Of a DNA stretch of 64,000 bases, positions 1 through 9,696 are shown in pieces. The stretch's first letter is position 1. Each line of letters starts with the position of its first letter. The notes under the pieces are model-generated. The model saw nothing but the letters and a program-made list of their open reading frames with translations. It ran no database searches and had not been told where the DNA came from. Location: the NCBI RefSeq assembly GCF_015500075.1, contig NZ_CP045496.1, positions 2,924,001-2,988,000 of the forward strand, written 5' to 3'. The position numbers and the translations under genes are program-made. The stretch comes from Mesorhizobium sp. INR15. Lineage in GTDB: Bacteria > Pseudomonadota > Alphaproteobacteria > Rhizobiales > Rhizobiaceae.

Positions 1-145
1 GGAATTCTGTCCTGTCGACCGCATGCACGAGGTCGCTGTTGACCGCGGTTGCGAGCCAGTCGCCCTCATAGTCGAGCGCGGCGAGCAGCGCCGCCAGCGT
101 GGTGGCGGCAATCTCAAGCGCTTCGCCGTTGACGGTCAGTTTCAT
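1..145 (-). CDS. thiS: Sulfur carrier protein ThiS (partial, C-terminus beyond window)
   Basis: The start codon ATG is at 143-145 on the minus strand and the frame runs off the window edge after 48 residues. The translation begins MKLTVNGEALEI, the usual first beta strand of the ubiquitin-like ThiS fold; the family is about 65 residues and ends in Gly-Gly, which lies outside the window. ThiS carries the sulfur, as a C-terminal thiocarboxylate, that goes into the thiazole ring of thiamine. The gene overlaps the 3' end of thiO by 32 bases, which suggests translational coupling. In rhizobia thiG and thiE normally follow; they are not in view. Confidence 0.85.
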   Translation of the reverse strand, partial: MKLTVNGEALEIAATTLAALLAALDYEGDWLATAVNSDLVHAVDRTEF

Positions 146-1111
146 GACCAAGCTCCGTTGGTTGGGCGTGATTGAAGACCAGCTCGGCCGCCAGGCGGGC
201 CATGGCGGGCGCGAGAAGAAAGCCATGGCGATAAAGCCCGTTGATCGCGACGGTGTTTCCACGCGCTTGGGCACGCGGGAGATTGTCGGAGAAAGCCGGG
301 CGGACACCGACGCCGGTCTCGGCGATGCCGGCCTCGCCGAAGGCCGGATGGAGCGTGCAGGCCGCACTTAGAAGCTCCATCATTGAGCGGACCGTGACTG
401 GTCCAGCACTGTCGCTCTCAATCATGGTCGCGCCGATCATGAAACGATGGTTGGCGCGCGGAACCGCGTAGAGCGGAAAGCGTGGATGAAGCAGCCGCAC
501 CGGGCGCGACAGCACGATATCAGGCGTGTGCAGGATCATCATCTCGCCGCGTACGCCGCGCAGCCTTTCATCGCTCGCCGCCATTCCCCTGCAGTCGATC
601 TCGTGCTCGAATCCGGACAGTTGCCGCGCGTCCGTGGCGAAGCTGATGTCGACACCCATTGCGACTAGCTTTCCGTGAAGCGCCGCCATCGCCCGGCGCG
701 GGTCGAGATGCGCCTCGCCGGGGAAGAACAGCCCGCGCCGGAAACGCCCGGCGAGGTCTGGTTCGAGCCGCGCGATTTCCGCCTCATCGACCCAGCGATG
801 GCCCGAGGTGCGGCCGGCGAAGCGGTCCAGTTCGCCGGCGTCACGCGGTGCCGCCACAACCAGCGTTCCGGCCTGTGTCACCTGACCGGGCAGGGCCGTC
901 TCCCACCAGTCGGCGGCGCCGCGTCCGAGGTCGAGCACCGGCTGCTCGGCGCTTTCGCGCTCGCACCATGGCGCCAGCATGCCGCCGGCAAACCATGATG
1001 CGTTGCCGCCAAGGCCAGAGCCGATTTCGGCGACGGTGACCGCCGCGCCGCGTCTGGCCAGTTCGAAGGCCGCCGTGAGGCCGGCGACGCCGGCCCCTTT
1101 GACCAGTACCC

Positions 1112-1115
<4 letters not shown>
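114..1115 (-). CDS. thiO: Glycine oxidase ThiO (FAD-dependent)
   Basis: A 333-residue DAO-family flavoprotein. The N-terminus MRVLVKGAGVAGLTAAFELARRG contains the dinucleotide-binding GxGxxG pattern for FAD, and the C-terminal part holds the family motif GVRPAFSDNLPRA. ThiO oxidises glycine to the imine used by ThiG for thiazole assembly. The start ATG overlaps the thiC stop by four bases (ATGA), and the 3' end overlaps thiS, so thiC-thiO-thiS is one tightly packed operon. Its position between thiC and thiS separates it from the many other DAO-family oxidases. Expression should follow the TPP riboswitch upstream of thiC. Confidence 0.9.
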
Positions 1116-2935
<1,820 letters not shown>

Positions 2936-3004
2936 ATGAGGCTCCTTTGCTCATTGCATTGGAGACCCAGTTCTGTGCCGGAAGGATGAAAAGACGCTTT
3001 GGCT

Positions 3005-3022
3005 GACCTGCCGAGACAGGTC
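3005..3022 (-). promoter_or_regulatory. Hairpin between TPP aptamer and thiC (possible expression platform)
   Basis: The transcript-sense sequence GACCTG-TCTCGG-CAGGTC forms a six-base-pair stem with a six-base loop. It lies about 30 bases after the aptamer and 70 bases before the thiC start. There is no strong T-run directly after it, so a classical terminator is not clear; it may be part of a pairing switch that controls access to the thiC ribosome-binding site. Confidence 0.35.
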
Positions 3023-3049
3023 TTCGGGCATGGATTCCCGCAAAGCGCT

Positions 3050-3150
3050 TGCACCGTCCCTACGCCAGTATGAACTGGATCAGGTTCAACGGGTCACTGC
3101 GCTGCGAAAGCCAGCAGTATCTCAGCCCCTTGTCGGGACCCCCCTGGTGA
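3050..3150 (-). ncRNA. TPP riboswitch (THI element)
   Basis: On the minus strand two hallmark blocks of the THI box are visible in order: GGGGCTGAGAT (the CUGAGA pyrimidine-sensing core, near 3121-3131), then GAACCTGATCCAGTTC followed by ATACTGGCGTAGGGA (the pyrophosphate-helix side, near 3056-3090). Spacing between the blocks is normal for the family. It lies upstream of thiC in the same direction, its expected place. Binding of thiamine pyrophosphate should lower expression of the thiC operon. Confidence 0.95.
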
Positions 3151-3240
3151 ATGTCTGGAGTTGAACGGTCCGGCGCTGTTTTGTCAAGCGCGTTCGGCCG
3201 ACGCCGCGACCCGCGCGATCCGTTGGAGTTGGTCGACCGG

Positions 3241-4110
3241 TCAGTCCGGACCGTCAAGCTCGCTGAAGTCGAGACCGATATCGAGGATCGGTGCGCTGTG
3301 AGTCAACCAGCCGATAGAAATCAGGTCGACACCGGTCGCGGCAATGGCGGGCGCTGTCGCGGGCGTGATCCTGCCCGACGCCTCGGTGATCGCCCGGCCG
3401 GCAACCATCGCCACCGCCTGGCGCAATTGCTCGGCCGACATGTTGTCGAGCAGGACAGCGTCGGGGGCGAAGGCCATCGCCTCTTCCAACTGGGCCAGCG
3501 TGTCGACCTCGACCTCGATCTTGACGAGATGGCCGGCGCCGGCCCGCGCCCGCTCGACGGCCGGGCGAATGCCGCCGGCGATGGCGATGTGGTTGTCCTT
3601 GATCAGGATCGCGTCATCGAGGCCGAAGCGGTGATTGCAGCCGCCTCCGGCGCGCACCGCGTATTTCTCGACCGCCCGCAATCCCGGCGTGGTCTTGCGC
3701 GTGCAGACGATTTTCGCGCCATGGCCGCGGATCGCCGCGACGACCGATGCCGTGGCCGTGGCGATGCCGCTCAGATGGCAGAGGAAATTGAGCGCCGTGC
3801 GTTCCGCCGTGAGAATGGCCCGCGCCGGACCGCTGACCGACGCAATGATGTCGCCTTGCGCGATTTCGCTGCCATCGGCGTGATTTATGGTCATCTCGAC
3901 ATTCTGATCGATGAGCTGGAACGCCAGCACCGCCAGATCGAGCCCGGCGACAGTTCCGGCCTGGCGCGCCGAAAGCACTGTTCTGGCATGACTGTCTTTC
4001 GGCACGATGGCATCGGTGGTCAGGTCGCCGGCCCTGCCAAGATCTTCGAGGAGAGCGGTTCGCACCAGAGGCTCGAGCATGATCGCGGGTAGTGGCGAGA
4101 GGTTCGTCAT
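3241..4110 (-). CDS. nadC: Nicotinate-nucleotide diphosphorylase (carboxylating) NadC
   Basis: A 289-residue quinolinate phosphoribosyltransferase, which turns quinolinate and PRPP into nicotinate mononucleotide, the third step of de novo NAD synthesis. Recognisable family segments are LLEDLGRAGDLTTD near the N-terminus, CTRKTTPGLR in the catalytic barrel, and the ILIKDNHI block. The ATG at 4110 overlaps the nadB stop by four bases. It is the last gene of nadQ-nadA-nadB-nadC; the thiC leader follows about 90 bases beyond its stop. Confidence 0.96.
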   Translation of the reverse strand: MTNLSPLPAIMLEPLVRTALLEDLGRAGDLTTDAIVPKDSHARTVLSARQAGTVAGLDLAVLAFQLIDQNVEMTINHADGSEIAQGDIIASVSGPARAILTAERTALNFLCHLSGIATATASVVAAIRGHGAKIVCTRKTTPGLRAVEKYAVRAGGGCNHRFGLDDAILIKDNHIAIAGGIRPAVERARAGAGHLVKIEVEVDTLAQLEEAMAFAPDAVLLDNMSAEQLRQAVAMVAGRAITEASGRITPATAPAIAATGVDLISIGWLTHSAPILDIGLDFSELDGPD

Positions 4111-5648
4111 GTGACGCTTTCCAACGCTGGCGTGTGTGCGATCTCTTGCGCTGCCGTCAAGGCGGCTTGAAGCGTGATTTCGGAGCGGCGGGCGACGGCC
4201 GCATGATGGGGAAAGTCCGTGCGGAAATGAGCACCGCGGCTCTCTTGGCGCCGCAAGGCGGCAATCGTGATCATCAGCCCGACAATGGCGGGATCGGATG
4301 GCGTGCCCTGGCGTTGCGCCAGCGGCAGCAAGCCACGCGCGGTCGCTTCCAACCCTTCGCCGTCCCTGATGACGCCGAGGGCACGCGACAGGAGAGGGCG
4401 TATGGGTCCAGGATCGGACGCCGGCTGCTCCGTCGCCTCCATTCGCGTTGCGCAGCCCTCGGGAGAACCCGCCACGCTCTCGGCGACCCAGCGCGCGCAG
4501 ACGGCGGCCTCGGTCAGCGAGTTGCTGGCAAGCCGGTTGGCGCCATGCAGCCCGGTCGCAGCGACTTCACCGCAAGCCCAGAGACCCGCAACGGAAGTAC
4601 GCCCGGCCAGGTCCACGGCGACGCCGCCCATGTGGTAATGCTGGGCCGGCCGAATGGGGATGAGGTCGCGCGCCGGATCGATGCCGATGTTGCGGCAGGC
4701 CGCGGCGATCTCTGAAAAATGCTTCGCGAAAGCCGCGCCCGGTTTTTCGCTCACGTCGAGGAAGGCGCGATGGCCGTCGCCAAGATGTCTCCAGACGGCG
4801 CGCGCGACGATGTCGCGCGGCGCGAGTTCGGCGCCCGGCACGCCATCGAGGAAGCGCTGCCCGGTCTCGTCGACGATTATTGCGCCTTCGCCGCGAACCG
4901 CCTCACTGATCAGCGGCATCGGCCGGCCCGGGCCATCAAGCGCGGTCGGGTGGAACTGGATGAACTCGAGGTCGGCGAGGGTTGCACCGGCACGCGCTGC
5001 CAGCGCCAGGCCCTGGCCGCAACTGCCGAGCGGGTTTGTCGTGTCATGGAACAGGCCGCCGATGCCGCCAGTGGCAAGAACGACCCGTCCCGTGGCGAAG
5101 AACAGCAGGCCCGTCGTGGAACGCGCCAGGACGCCTGTGACCTTGCCGTCGTTCATGGCCAGCCGGCACGCTTCGACGCCTTCGATGACCTCAATACCCG
5201 GCGTGGACCGCACGGCGGCGACAAGCGCGCGCATGACCTCGCGTCCGCTGCCGTCACCCCCGGCATGAACGATGCGCCGGCGGCTATGGGCGGCCTCCAG
5301 CCCCAGATGCAGGGTTCCGTCGCCGGCACGATCGAAGCGAACCCCAAGCCGCGCCAGATGCTCGATCGCGGCGGGCGCCGCGTACAGGATGCGCCTTGCG
5401 GCTTGCGCATCGCAAAGGCCGTCGCCGGCGGCCAGCGTGTCGGCGAGATGCAGCGCAGGGTCGTCATCGGCGCCCAGGCTGGCGGCTAGCCCGCCTTGCG
5501 CCCACGCGCTGGAGGCGTCCGCGCCAAGCGGCGACCGCGACAGCAGCAGCACCGGCCCGGGCGCCAGATGCAGCGCCGTCATCAGTCCGGCGATGCCGCC
5601 GCCGATGATGACAGGCCGGCCGGTAAGGCCGTGGATGTCGATGCTCAT
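4107..5648 (-). CDS. nadB: L-aspartate oxidase NadB
   Basis: A flavoprotein of 513 residues counted from the ATG at 5648 (MSIDIHGLTGRP). This start is chosen because it gives the standard ATGA overlap with the nadA stop and lies just before the FAD motif VIIGGGIAGLMTALHLA; the open frame continues upstream only inside nadA. It oxidises L-aspartate to iminoaspartate, which NadA condenses with dihydroxyacetone phosphate. The fumarate-reductase/succinate-dehydrogenase-family segment FIQFHPTAL and the substrate loop HYHMGG are present. It is coupled to nadC by a four-base overlap. Confidence 0.96.
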   Translation of the reverse strand: MSIDIHGLTGRPVIIGGGIAGLMTALHLAPGPVLLLSRSPLGADASSAWAQGGLAASLGADDDPALHLADTLAAGDGLCDAQAARRILYAAPAAIEHLARLGVRFDRAGDGTLHLGLEAAHSRRRIVHAGGDGSGREVMRALVAAVRSTPGIEVIEGVEACRLAMNDGKVTGVLARSTTGLLFFATGRVVLATGGIGGLFHDTTNPLGSCGQGLALAARAGATLADLEFIQFHPTALDGPGRPMPLISEAVRGEGAIIVDETGQRFLDGVPGAELAPRDIVARAVWRHLGDGHRAFLDVSEKPGAAFAKHFSEIAAACRNIGIDPARDLIPIRPAQHYHMGGVAVDLAGRTSVAGLWACGEVAATGLHGANRLASNSLTEAAVCARWVAESVAGSPEGCATRMEATEQPASDPGPIRPLLSRALGVIRDGEGLEATARGLLPLAQRQGTPSDPAIVGLMITIAALRRQESRGAHFRTDFPHHAAVARRSEITLQAALTAAQEIAHTPALESVT

Positions 5649-6619
5649 ATGGCCAGCATCCTCTCGACGGCCAGCCGCGCGGGTCCGGCGACCTTCGGGT
5701 CGATGGTCACGACGTGGCGGTTCTGCTCCAGCGCTGTCCGGATGTTGGCGAGCGTTATCCGCTTCATGTGCGGGCACAGGTTGCAGGGCCGGATGAAGTC
5801 GACCTCGGGATGCTCGACCGCGACATTGTCGCTCATCGAGCATTCGGTCATCAGCACGACGCGGGGCGGCTTTTGCCGTCCGACATAGTCGGACATGGCA
5901 GCGGTCGAGCCGGAAAAATCAGCTTCCGCCACCACTTCTGGCGGGCATTCGGGATGCGCCAGCACCGTCACGCCTGGATGATCCTCGCGCAATTGCCGGA
6001 TGTCGGCGGGCGTGAAGCGCTCATGCACTTCGCAATGGCCTTTCCAGGCAATGATCTCGACGTCGGTCTGGGCAGCGATGTTCTGGGCGAGATATTCGTC
6101 CGGCAGCATGATCACCCGGGGAACACCGAGAGACTCGACGACCGCTTTCGCGTTGCCTGACGTGCAGCAGATGTCGGACTCTGCCTTCACTTCGGCCGAT
6201 GTGTTGACGTAGGTGACCACCGGCACGCCCGGATAGCGTTGCCGCAGCAGGCGGATATCCTCAGCGGTGATGGAATCCGCCAGCGAACAGCCTGCCCGCA
6301 GGTCGGGAATGAGCACGGTCTTTTGCGGATTGAGCAGTTTCGCCGTCTCGGCCATGAAATGCACGCCGGCCAGCACGATGACGTCAGCCTCGGTCGACAT
6401 TGCCTTGCGGGCAAGCGCCAGGCTGTCGCCGACGATGTCGGCAACACAGTGGAAGATCTCGGGCGTCTGGTAATTGTGCGCCAGGATGACGGCGTTACGC
6501 CGCCGCTTCAGGTCAAGAATGGCGTCGATATCGCCGGCGAAGGCCGGCCATTCGATGGCCGGAATGACGCGCCGCACGCGGTCGTAGAGTGCGGAACTCG
6601 GGGTCTGTTCGCTTGCCAT
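5645..6619 (-). CDS. nadA: Quinolinate synthase NadA
   Basis: A 324-residue iron-sulfur enzyme that condenses iminoaspartate and dihydroxyacetone phosphate to quinolinate. All cysteine-bearing blocks expected for the 4Fe-4S cluster are visible: AGCSLADS, SDICCTSGNA, TECSMSDN and CNLCPHMKR. The ATG is at 6619. It is the first biosynthetic gene of the operon and lies directly downstream of two palindromes that are probably NadQ operators, with nadQ itself upstream on the same strand. Confidence 0.97.
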   Translation of the reverse strand: MASEQTPSSALYDRVRRVIPAIEWPAFAGDIDAILDLKRRRNAVILAHNYQTPEIFHCVADIVGDSLALARKAMSTEADVIVLAGVHFMAETAKLLNPQKTVLIPDLRAGCSLADSITAEDIRLLRQRYPGVPVVTYVNTSAEVKAESDICCTSGNAKAVVESLGVPRVIMLPDEYLAQNIAAQTDVEIIAWKGHCEVHERFTPADIRQLREDHPGVTVLAHPECPPEVVAEADFSGSTAAMSDYVGRQKPPRVVLMTECSMSDNVAVEHPEVDFIRPCNLCPHMKRITLANIRTALEQNRHVVTIDPKVAGPARLAVERMLAI

Positions 6620-6631
6620 TGCAATTCGAGA

Positions 6632-6650
6632 TATGCTCCATATGAGTATA
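6632..6650. promoter_or_regulatory. Palindromic operator 1 upstream of nadA (candidate NadQ site)
   Basis: TATGCTCCATATGAGTATA is an imperfect inverted repeat (TATgCTC/GAGtATA arms) 13 bases upstream of the nadA start. It resembles the second site at 6660-6678; their centres are 28 bases apart. The position between nadQ and nadA suggests control by the NadQ product. Confidence 0.65.
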
Positions 6651-6659
6651 TATGGGACA

Positions 6660-6678
6660 TATGCTTATATTGAGCATA
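6660..6678. promoter_or_regulatory. Palindromic operator 2 upstream of nadA (candidate NadQ site)
   Basis: TATGCTTATATTGAGCATA has perfect six-base arms (TATGCT/AGCATA) and a near-perfect centre. It lies eight bases beyond the nadQ stop codon. Together with operator 1 it makes an AT-rich 47-base block that contrasts with the GC-rich genes on both sides and is likely to overlap the nadA promoter. Confidence 0.7.
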
Positions 6679-6685
6679 AGAAATG

Positions 6686-7675
6686 TCAAGCACGTGAGAG
6701 TGGCAATTTTGTCCCTGCAACCGCGCGCTCGGCCAGCACGCCATGCCGGAACCGAAACAGCTTGGCTGGCCGGCCACCGGTCTCGGTCGTCATCGAGCCG
6801 GTCTCTTCGACAAGCTCCTGCTGCTCGACCAGCCGCCGGAAATTCTGCTTGTGCACGAGCCGGCCCGCCAGCGCCTCGACGCTGCGCTGGAGTTGCAGCA
6901 GCGTGAATGTCGGCGGCATCAATTCGAAGACGACGGGACGATACTTGATCTTGGCCCGCAGCCTGGCGATGCCGGTGGCCAGGATGCGTCGGTGATCCGC
7001 CGCCATGGCCGGGCCGAGCGCCGACAGCGTGTTGTCCTTGACCTTGTCGCGATGTGTCTCCGCGACAAGCGTCGCTTCGTAAAGCAGCTCGTAGCGCTGC
7101 AGCACCAGTTCCTCGTTCCAGGCGTGTTCGCCGAGACCGAAGGCGATTGCCGTCCGCTGCTGGCGGTCGTTGCGCATCTGGAGGCTGTCAGCGGCCTCCG
7201 CCCAGGCGTTCAGGCGCGGGACGATGAGGTTCGGCAGCGCCGGCGGGATGCCGCCGCGGTGATCTTCCCAGGGAAAATAGTCGTACCAGCCGCGCCAGGT
7301 TGCCTCGTCGGCGGATGCTGCCTGTTCTTCGCGGGCGAGGGCGAGATAGCTGATCGAAATCACCCGGTGTGCTTCGTCGGTTGCCCGGTCGCGGTCGGCG
7401 AACGTGTAGAGCTGTTCGATATAGCCCAGGGGATGCCGCGTCTGTTGTTCCACCCAGCCCCTGAGGCCGGACTGCAGCGAGCGGTGCCCAAGCTCGAACG
7501 GACCGGAGGGCAGGGCCGTTCCATTCTCGACGGTCATGACGCGGGGCTGACCAGTGGTTACGGCGGCCAGCACCGCGATCAGTTCAGCCACAATTGAAAG
7601 TCGCTGGTCGGCTTTTGCTGGCTGCTTCAAAATATCTCCGATTTCATCCGCGAATGTCGGCCAAGGTAACTGCAT
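6686..7675 (-). CDS. nadQ: NadQ-type NAD biosynthesis regulator (Nudix-like plus winged helix)
   Basis: A 329-residue protein matching the alphaproteobacterial NadQ (COG4111) family. The first two thirds resemble a Nudix-like ligand-binding fold that has lost a clear catalytic Nudix box. The C-terminal third, starting near FELMPPTFTLLQLQRSVEAL, resembles the winged-helix part of NrtR-like regulators. It sits directly upstream of nadA on the same strand, with two palindromes in the short gap. It probably represses nadABC when NAD or a related metabolite is plentiful; the effector is an inference from the family. The ATG at 7675 gives a full-length protein. Confidence 0.75.
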   Translation of the reverse strand: MQLPWPTFADEIGDILKQPAKADQRLSIVAELIAVLAAVTTGQPRVMTVENGTALPSGPFELGHRSLQSGLRGWVEQQTRHPLGYIEQLYTFADRDRATDEAHRVISISYLALAREEQAASADEATWRGWYDYFPWEDHRGGIPPALPNLIVPRLNAWAEAADSLQMRNDRQQRTAIAFGLGEHAWNEELVLQRYELLYEATLVAETHRDKVKDNTLSALGPAMAADHRRILATGIARLRAKIKYRPVVFELMPPTFTLLQLQRSVEALAGRLVHKQNFRRLVEQQELVEETGSMTTETGGRPAKLFRFRHGVLAERAVAGTKLPLSRA

Positions 7676-8053
7676 GGCGCCTCGGTCTTCATGCCCTACG
7701 ACGCCGCGTCGCCGCTCAGCTTCACGATGAGAAGTTCACGCGCCAAGCGGCAAGTCCTTTCACGCCTCGACGTGTCGAGCCGCCGTGACAAACGCCTTTG
7801 CCATAAGCCTCTTCCGATATTGTCTATTCGTTCCAGAATTTTGAATCGAGAACAATGATGCCGGCGGCCGGAATATTGTGGAGGCGAGGTGGCGGCGTGC
7901 AGCGTGCCGCACCGGTTGCGGCTGGCGCTGCCCTACCTGGCCTCGATCGTGCTTGTCATGGGTCCGGTTCCGTAGCGGCCAGCCAGGCCGGCTCAGAACG
8001 CCATGGCGGCGGGCATCAAAATGCCTACGCCTTCGGCGCACATTATCCTTGTT
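7676..8053. other. Intergenic region, no convincing gene
   Basis: About 380 bases between the nadQ start and the stop of the GGDEF-like gene. Open frames here have codon use unlike the neighbours and no recognisable motifs. A short plus-strand frame at about 7889-7975 encodes a hydrophobic stretch (LRLALPYLASIVLVMGP) but is too short to call. The nadQ promoter should lie near 7676-7760, though no clear -35/-10 pair stands out. Confidence 0.5.
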
Positions 8054-8815
8054 TCAATTGCTCGTGACACGCGACAGTTCAAATTTGTCTCCTGGCTGGG
8101 CCGCGAACAGGCGTTCTTCGGCGGGCCGGAACATGTCCTCGAATGCCAGTTCCTGCTCAAAGACCACGCCACCGACTTTGACAGCGAGGATCTCCTCGGC
8201 GCCTTGCGGCGCGAAATAGATGCGCGAGACACTTTCTCGAATGCGCTCGCCGACGTTCCTGGCGTCGTCCTCGCTTGCTCCGGGCAGGAACACTCCGAAC
8301 ATCGTAGCGCCTATGCGGCCAATGATATCCTCAGCGCGCACGGACGATCGGATGGTCGACGCGATGAGCCGCAAGGCCTCGTCCCCCCAGCCAAGGCCAA
8401 AGCGCAGGTTGATGGCGCGCAGATGTTCGGGTTCAATGACGAGGAAAGCACCAGACCGCGAGCCGGCAGTGGAAACGCCGACCGCTCTGCGTTCGATAAA
8501 TGATGTGAAAACCGTGCCGTTCAGGCAGCCGGTCAGTCCGTCATAGGTGGCTGCCCTGTTCAGCTCCCGTCTGTAGCGGCGGATTTCGGCCAGCTTCAGG
8601 CCTATGAATACAAACAGCGGCAGGCAAATCACCACGGGCAGAACCGTTGCGGTGATCACGCCGCGTCCGAATGGCGTCAGGGCATCGCTGAACAAAAGCA
8701 GATAGTTCAAGGCAAGAGACACGCACAGGCTGCCGATCGTGCCCAGAACAGCCAACCGCAGGATGCTCTTCCATGGTTGGGCTGGGGCGTCCGCCAGTGC
8801 TTTTGTCACGGCCAT
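8054..8815 (-). CDS. Membrane protein with degenerate GGDEF domain
   Basis: About 253 residues from the ATG at 8815 (MAVTKALADAP); this start is preferred over a TTG 60 bases upstream because an AGGAG lies directly beside it, although a GTG six bases further in has better spacing. Two hydrophobic segments (roughly residues 20-40 and 52-73) precede a GGDEF-type domain with recognisable openings (AATYDGLTGCLNG). The signature that should read GGDEF is GATMF (within RIGATMFGVFLPG), so diguanylate cyclase activity is unlikely. It could be a c-di-GMP or nucleotide sensor or a structural remnant. It is the nearest GGDEF-related gene to the LapG/adhesin locus, but it lacks the EAL domain of LapD. 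Confidence 0.75.
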   Translation of the reverse strand: MAVTKALADAPAQPWKSILRLAVLGTIGSLCVSLALNYLLLFSDALTPFGRGVITATVLPVVICLPLFVFIGLKLAEIRRYRRELNRAATYDGLTGCLNGTVFTSFIERRAVGVSTAGSRSGAFLVIEPEHLRAINLRFGLGWGDEALRLIASTIRSSVRAEDIIGRIGATMFGVFLPGASEDDARNVGERIRESVSRIYFAPQGAEEILAVKVGGVVFEQELAFEDMFRPAEERLFAAQPGDKFELSRVTSN

Positions 8816-8962
8816 CTCCTGTTTGAATCTACAAGGATATAGCCGGCAAGTTACGATTTCGGTTTCGAAGGACAATACAATTTGATGGATTGGTCAGGTC
8901 ATTTCGTTACGGGCCGCCCTCAGGGACCAGTCGCGGATCGTGCCGACGAATAGCCAATGCCC

Positions 8963-9652
8963 TCATGTCGGCGGCCCGAAGATCCCCATTCCCGCCGTCC
9001 TGGCCACGCCTTCAGCCTTGCCGTAGGGACCGCTTGGCAAGGCCAAAGCCCAGCCATTGGATACAAGCCAGGCACCGACATCCTGCTTGCCCAGTGTGCA
9101 GGGCGCGGCGATCGGGTAACGGTCGACTTCCGGCGGTACGAAACATTTCAGCGCCCGGCCACGGAGCCAGCGGTTGAAAGCCGCGCGAGCCCGCTGCCCA
9201 CAGGGCCAGGAACTGGCGCCGGACAGGCACATCCTGTCGATCCCGACGCTCTCGACACCGCTGATTGTCAGTTTTCGCCCCATTGCTTCGAAGCCGGCCG
9301 AGGATGTAGCGAGCGGGCTGAAGAGCAGCATCTCGCGCCAATCCCGCGGCATCGGCGTTTTCGGCGTTGGCGCAAGGCCGAGTTCGCCAAGCGGCGAACG
9401 CGGCTCGACGCGCTCCATGTCCGATGCCTCGACCTGCGGCGGCGCGATGCGATCCTGAGCAATTCTGCGTGCCGAATTGACGAAGGGGCGGATCGGAAGT
9501 TCAGGTTGATCGGTGCCGATTTGAGGAGGCGCGTCGGCAACAGGCCTGTCGACGGGAAAAAGCGAGGCGGCCTTGACGATCATCATGATCCCGATCAGGA
9601 GCTGGAGGCTTCCGATCCCAATCGTGATGCCGGCGCGGCGCGATATTCTCAT
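8963..9652 (-). CDS. Membrane-anchored thermonuclease-fold (SNase-like) protein, probably inactive
   Basis: 229 residues from the ATG at 9652 (a GTG codon lies just before it). One N-terminal hydrophobic segment (about residues 8-30) should anchor it with the rest in the periplasm. The C-terminal half has the pattern of rhizobial SNase-like proteins: SWPCGQRARAAFNRWL, then a C-terminal WLVSNGWALALP and GIFGPP ending. The arginine/glutamate catalytic set of staphylococcal nuclease is not clearly present, so a binding role is as likely as hydrolysis. It lies 44 bases downstream of the lipoprotein gene and is probably co-transcribed with it. Confidence 0.6.
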   Translation of the reverse strand: MRISRRAGITIGIGSLQLLIGIMMIVKAASLFPVDRPVADAPPQIGTDQPELPIRPFVNSARRIAQDRIAPPQVEASDMERVEPRSPLGELGLAPTPKTPMPRDWREMLLFSPLATSSAGFEAMGRKLTISGVESVGIDRMCLSGASSWPCGQRARAAFNRWLRGRALKCFVPPEVDRYPIAAPCTLGKQDVGAWLVSNGWALALPSGPYGKAEGVARTAGMGIFGPPT

Positions 9653-9696
9653 CACGTTACACCGCGCCCGGCCTTGTTGCGCGAAGCCCCGGCCAG

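Noticed and set aside
7855..8067. Short plus-strand frames in the nadQ-GGDEF gap, one encoding a hydrophobic stretch
   Set aside because: They are too short, without a convincing start or family, and have mixed codon use. Kept only as a note in the gap entry.
8054..8815. Reading the degenerate-GGDEF membrane protein as LapD
   Set aside because: LapD needs a periplasmic sensor, HAMP and EAL domains; this protein has only two membrane segments and one GGDEF-like domain.
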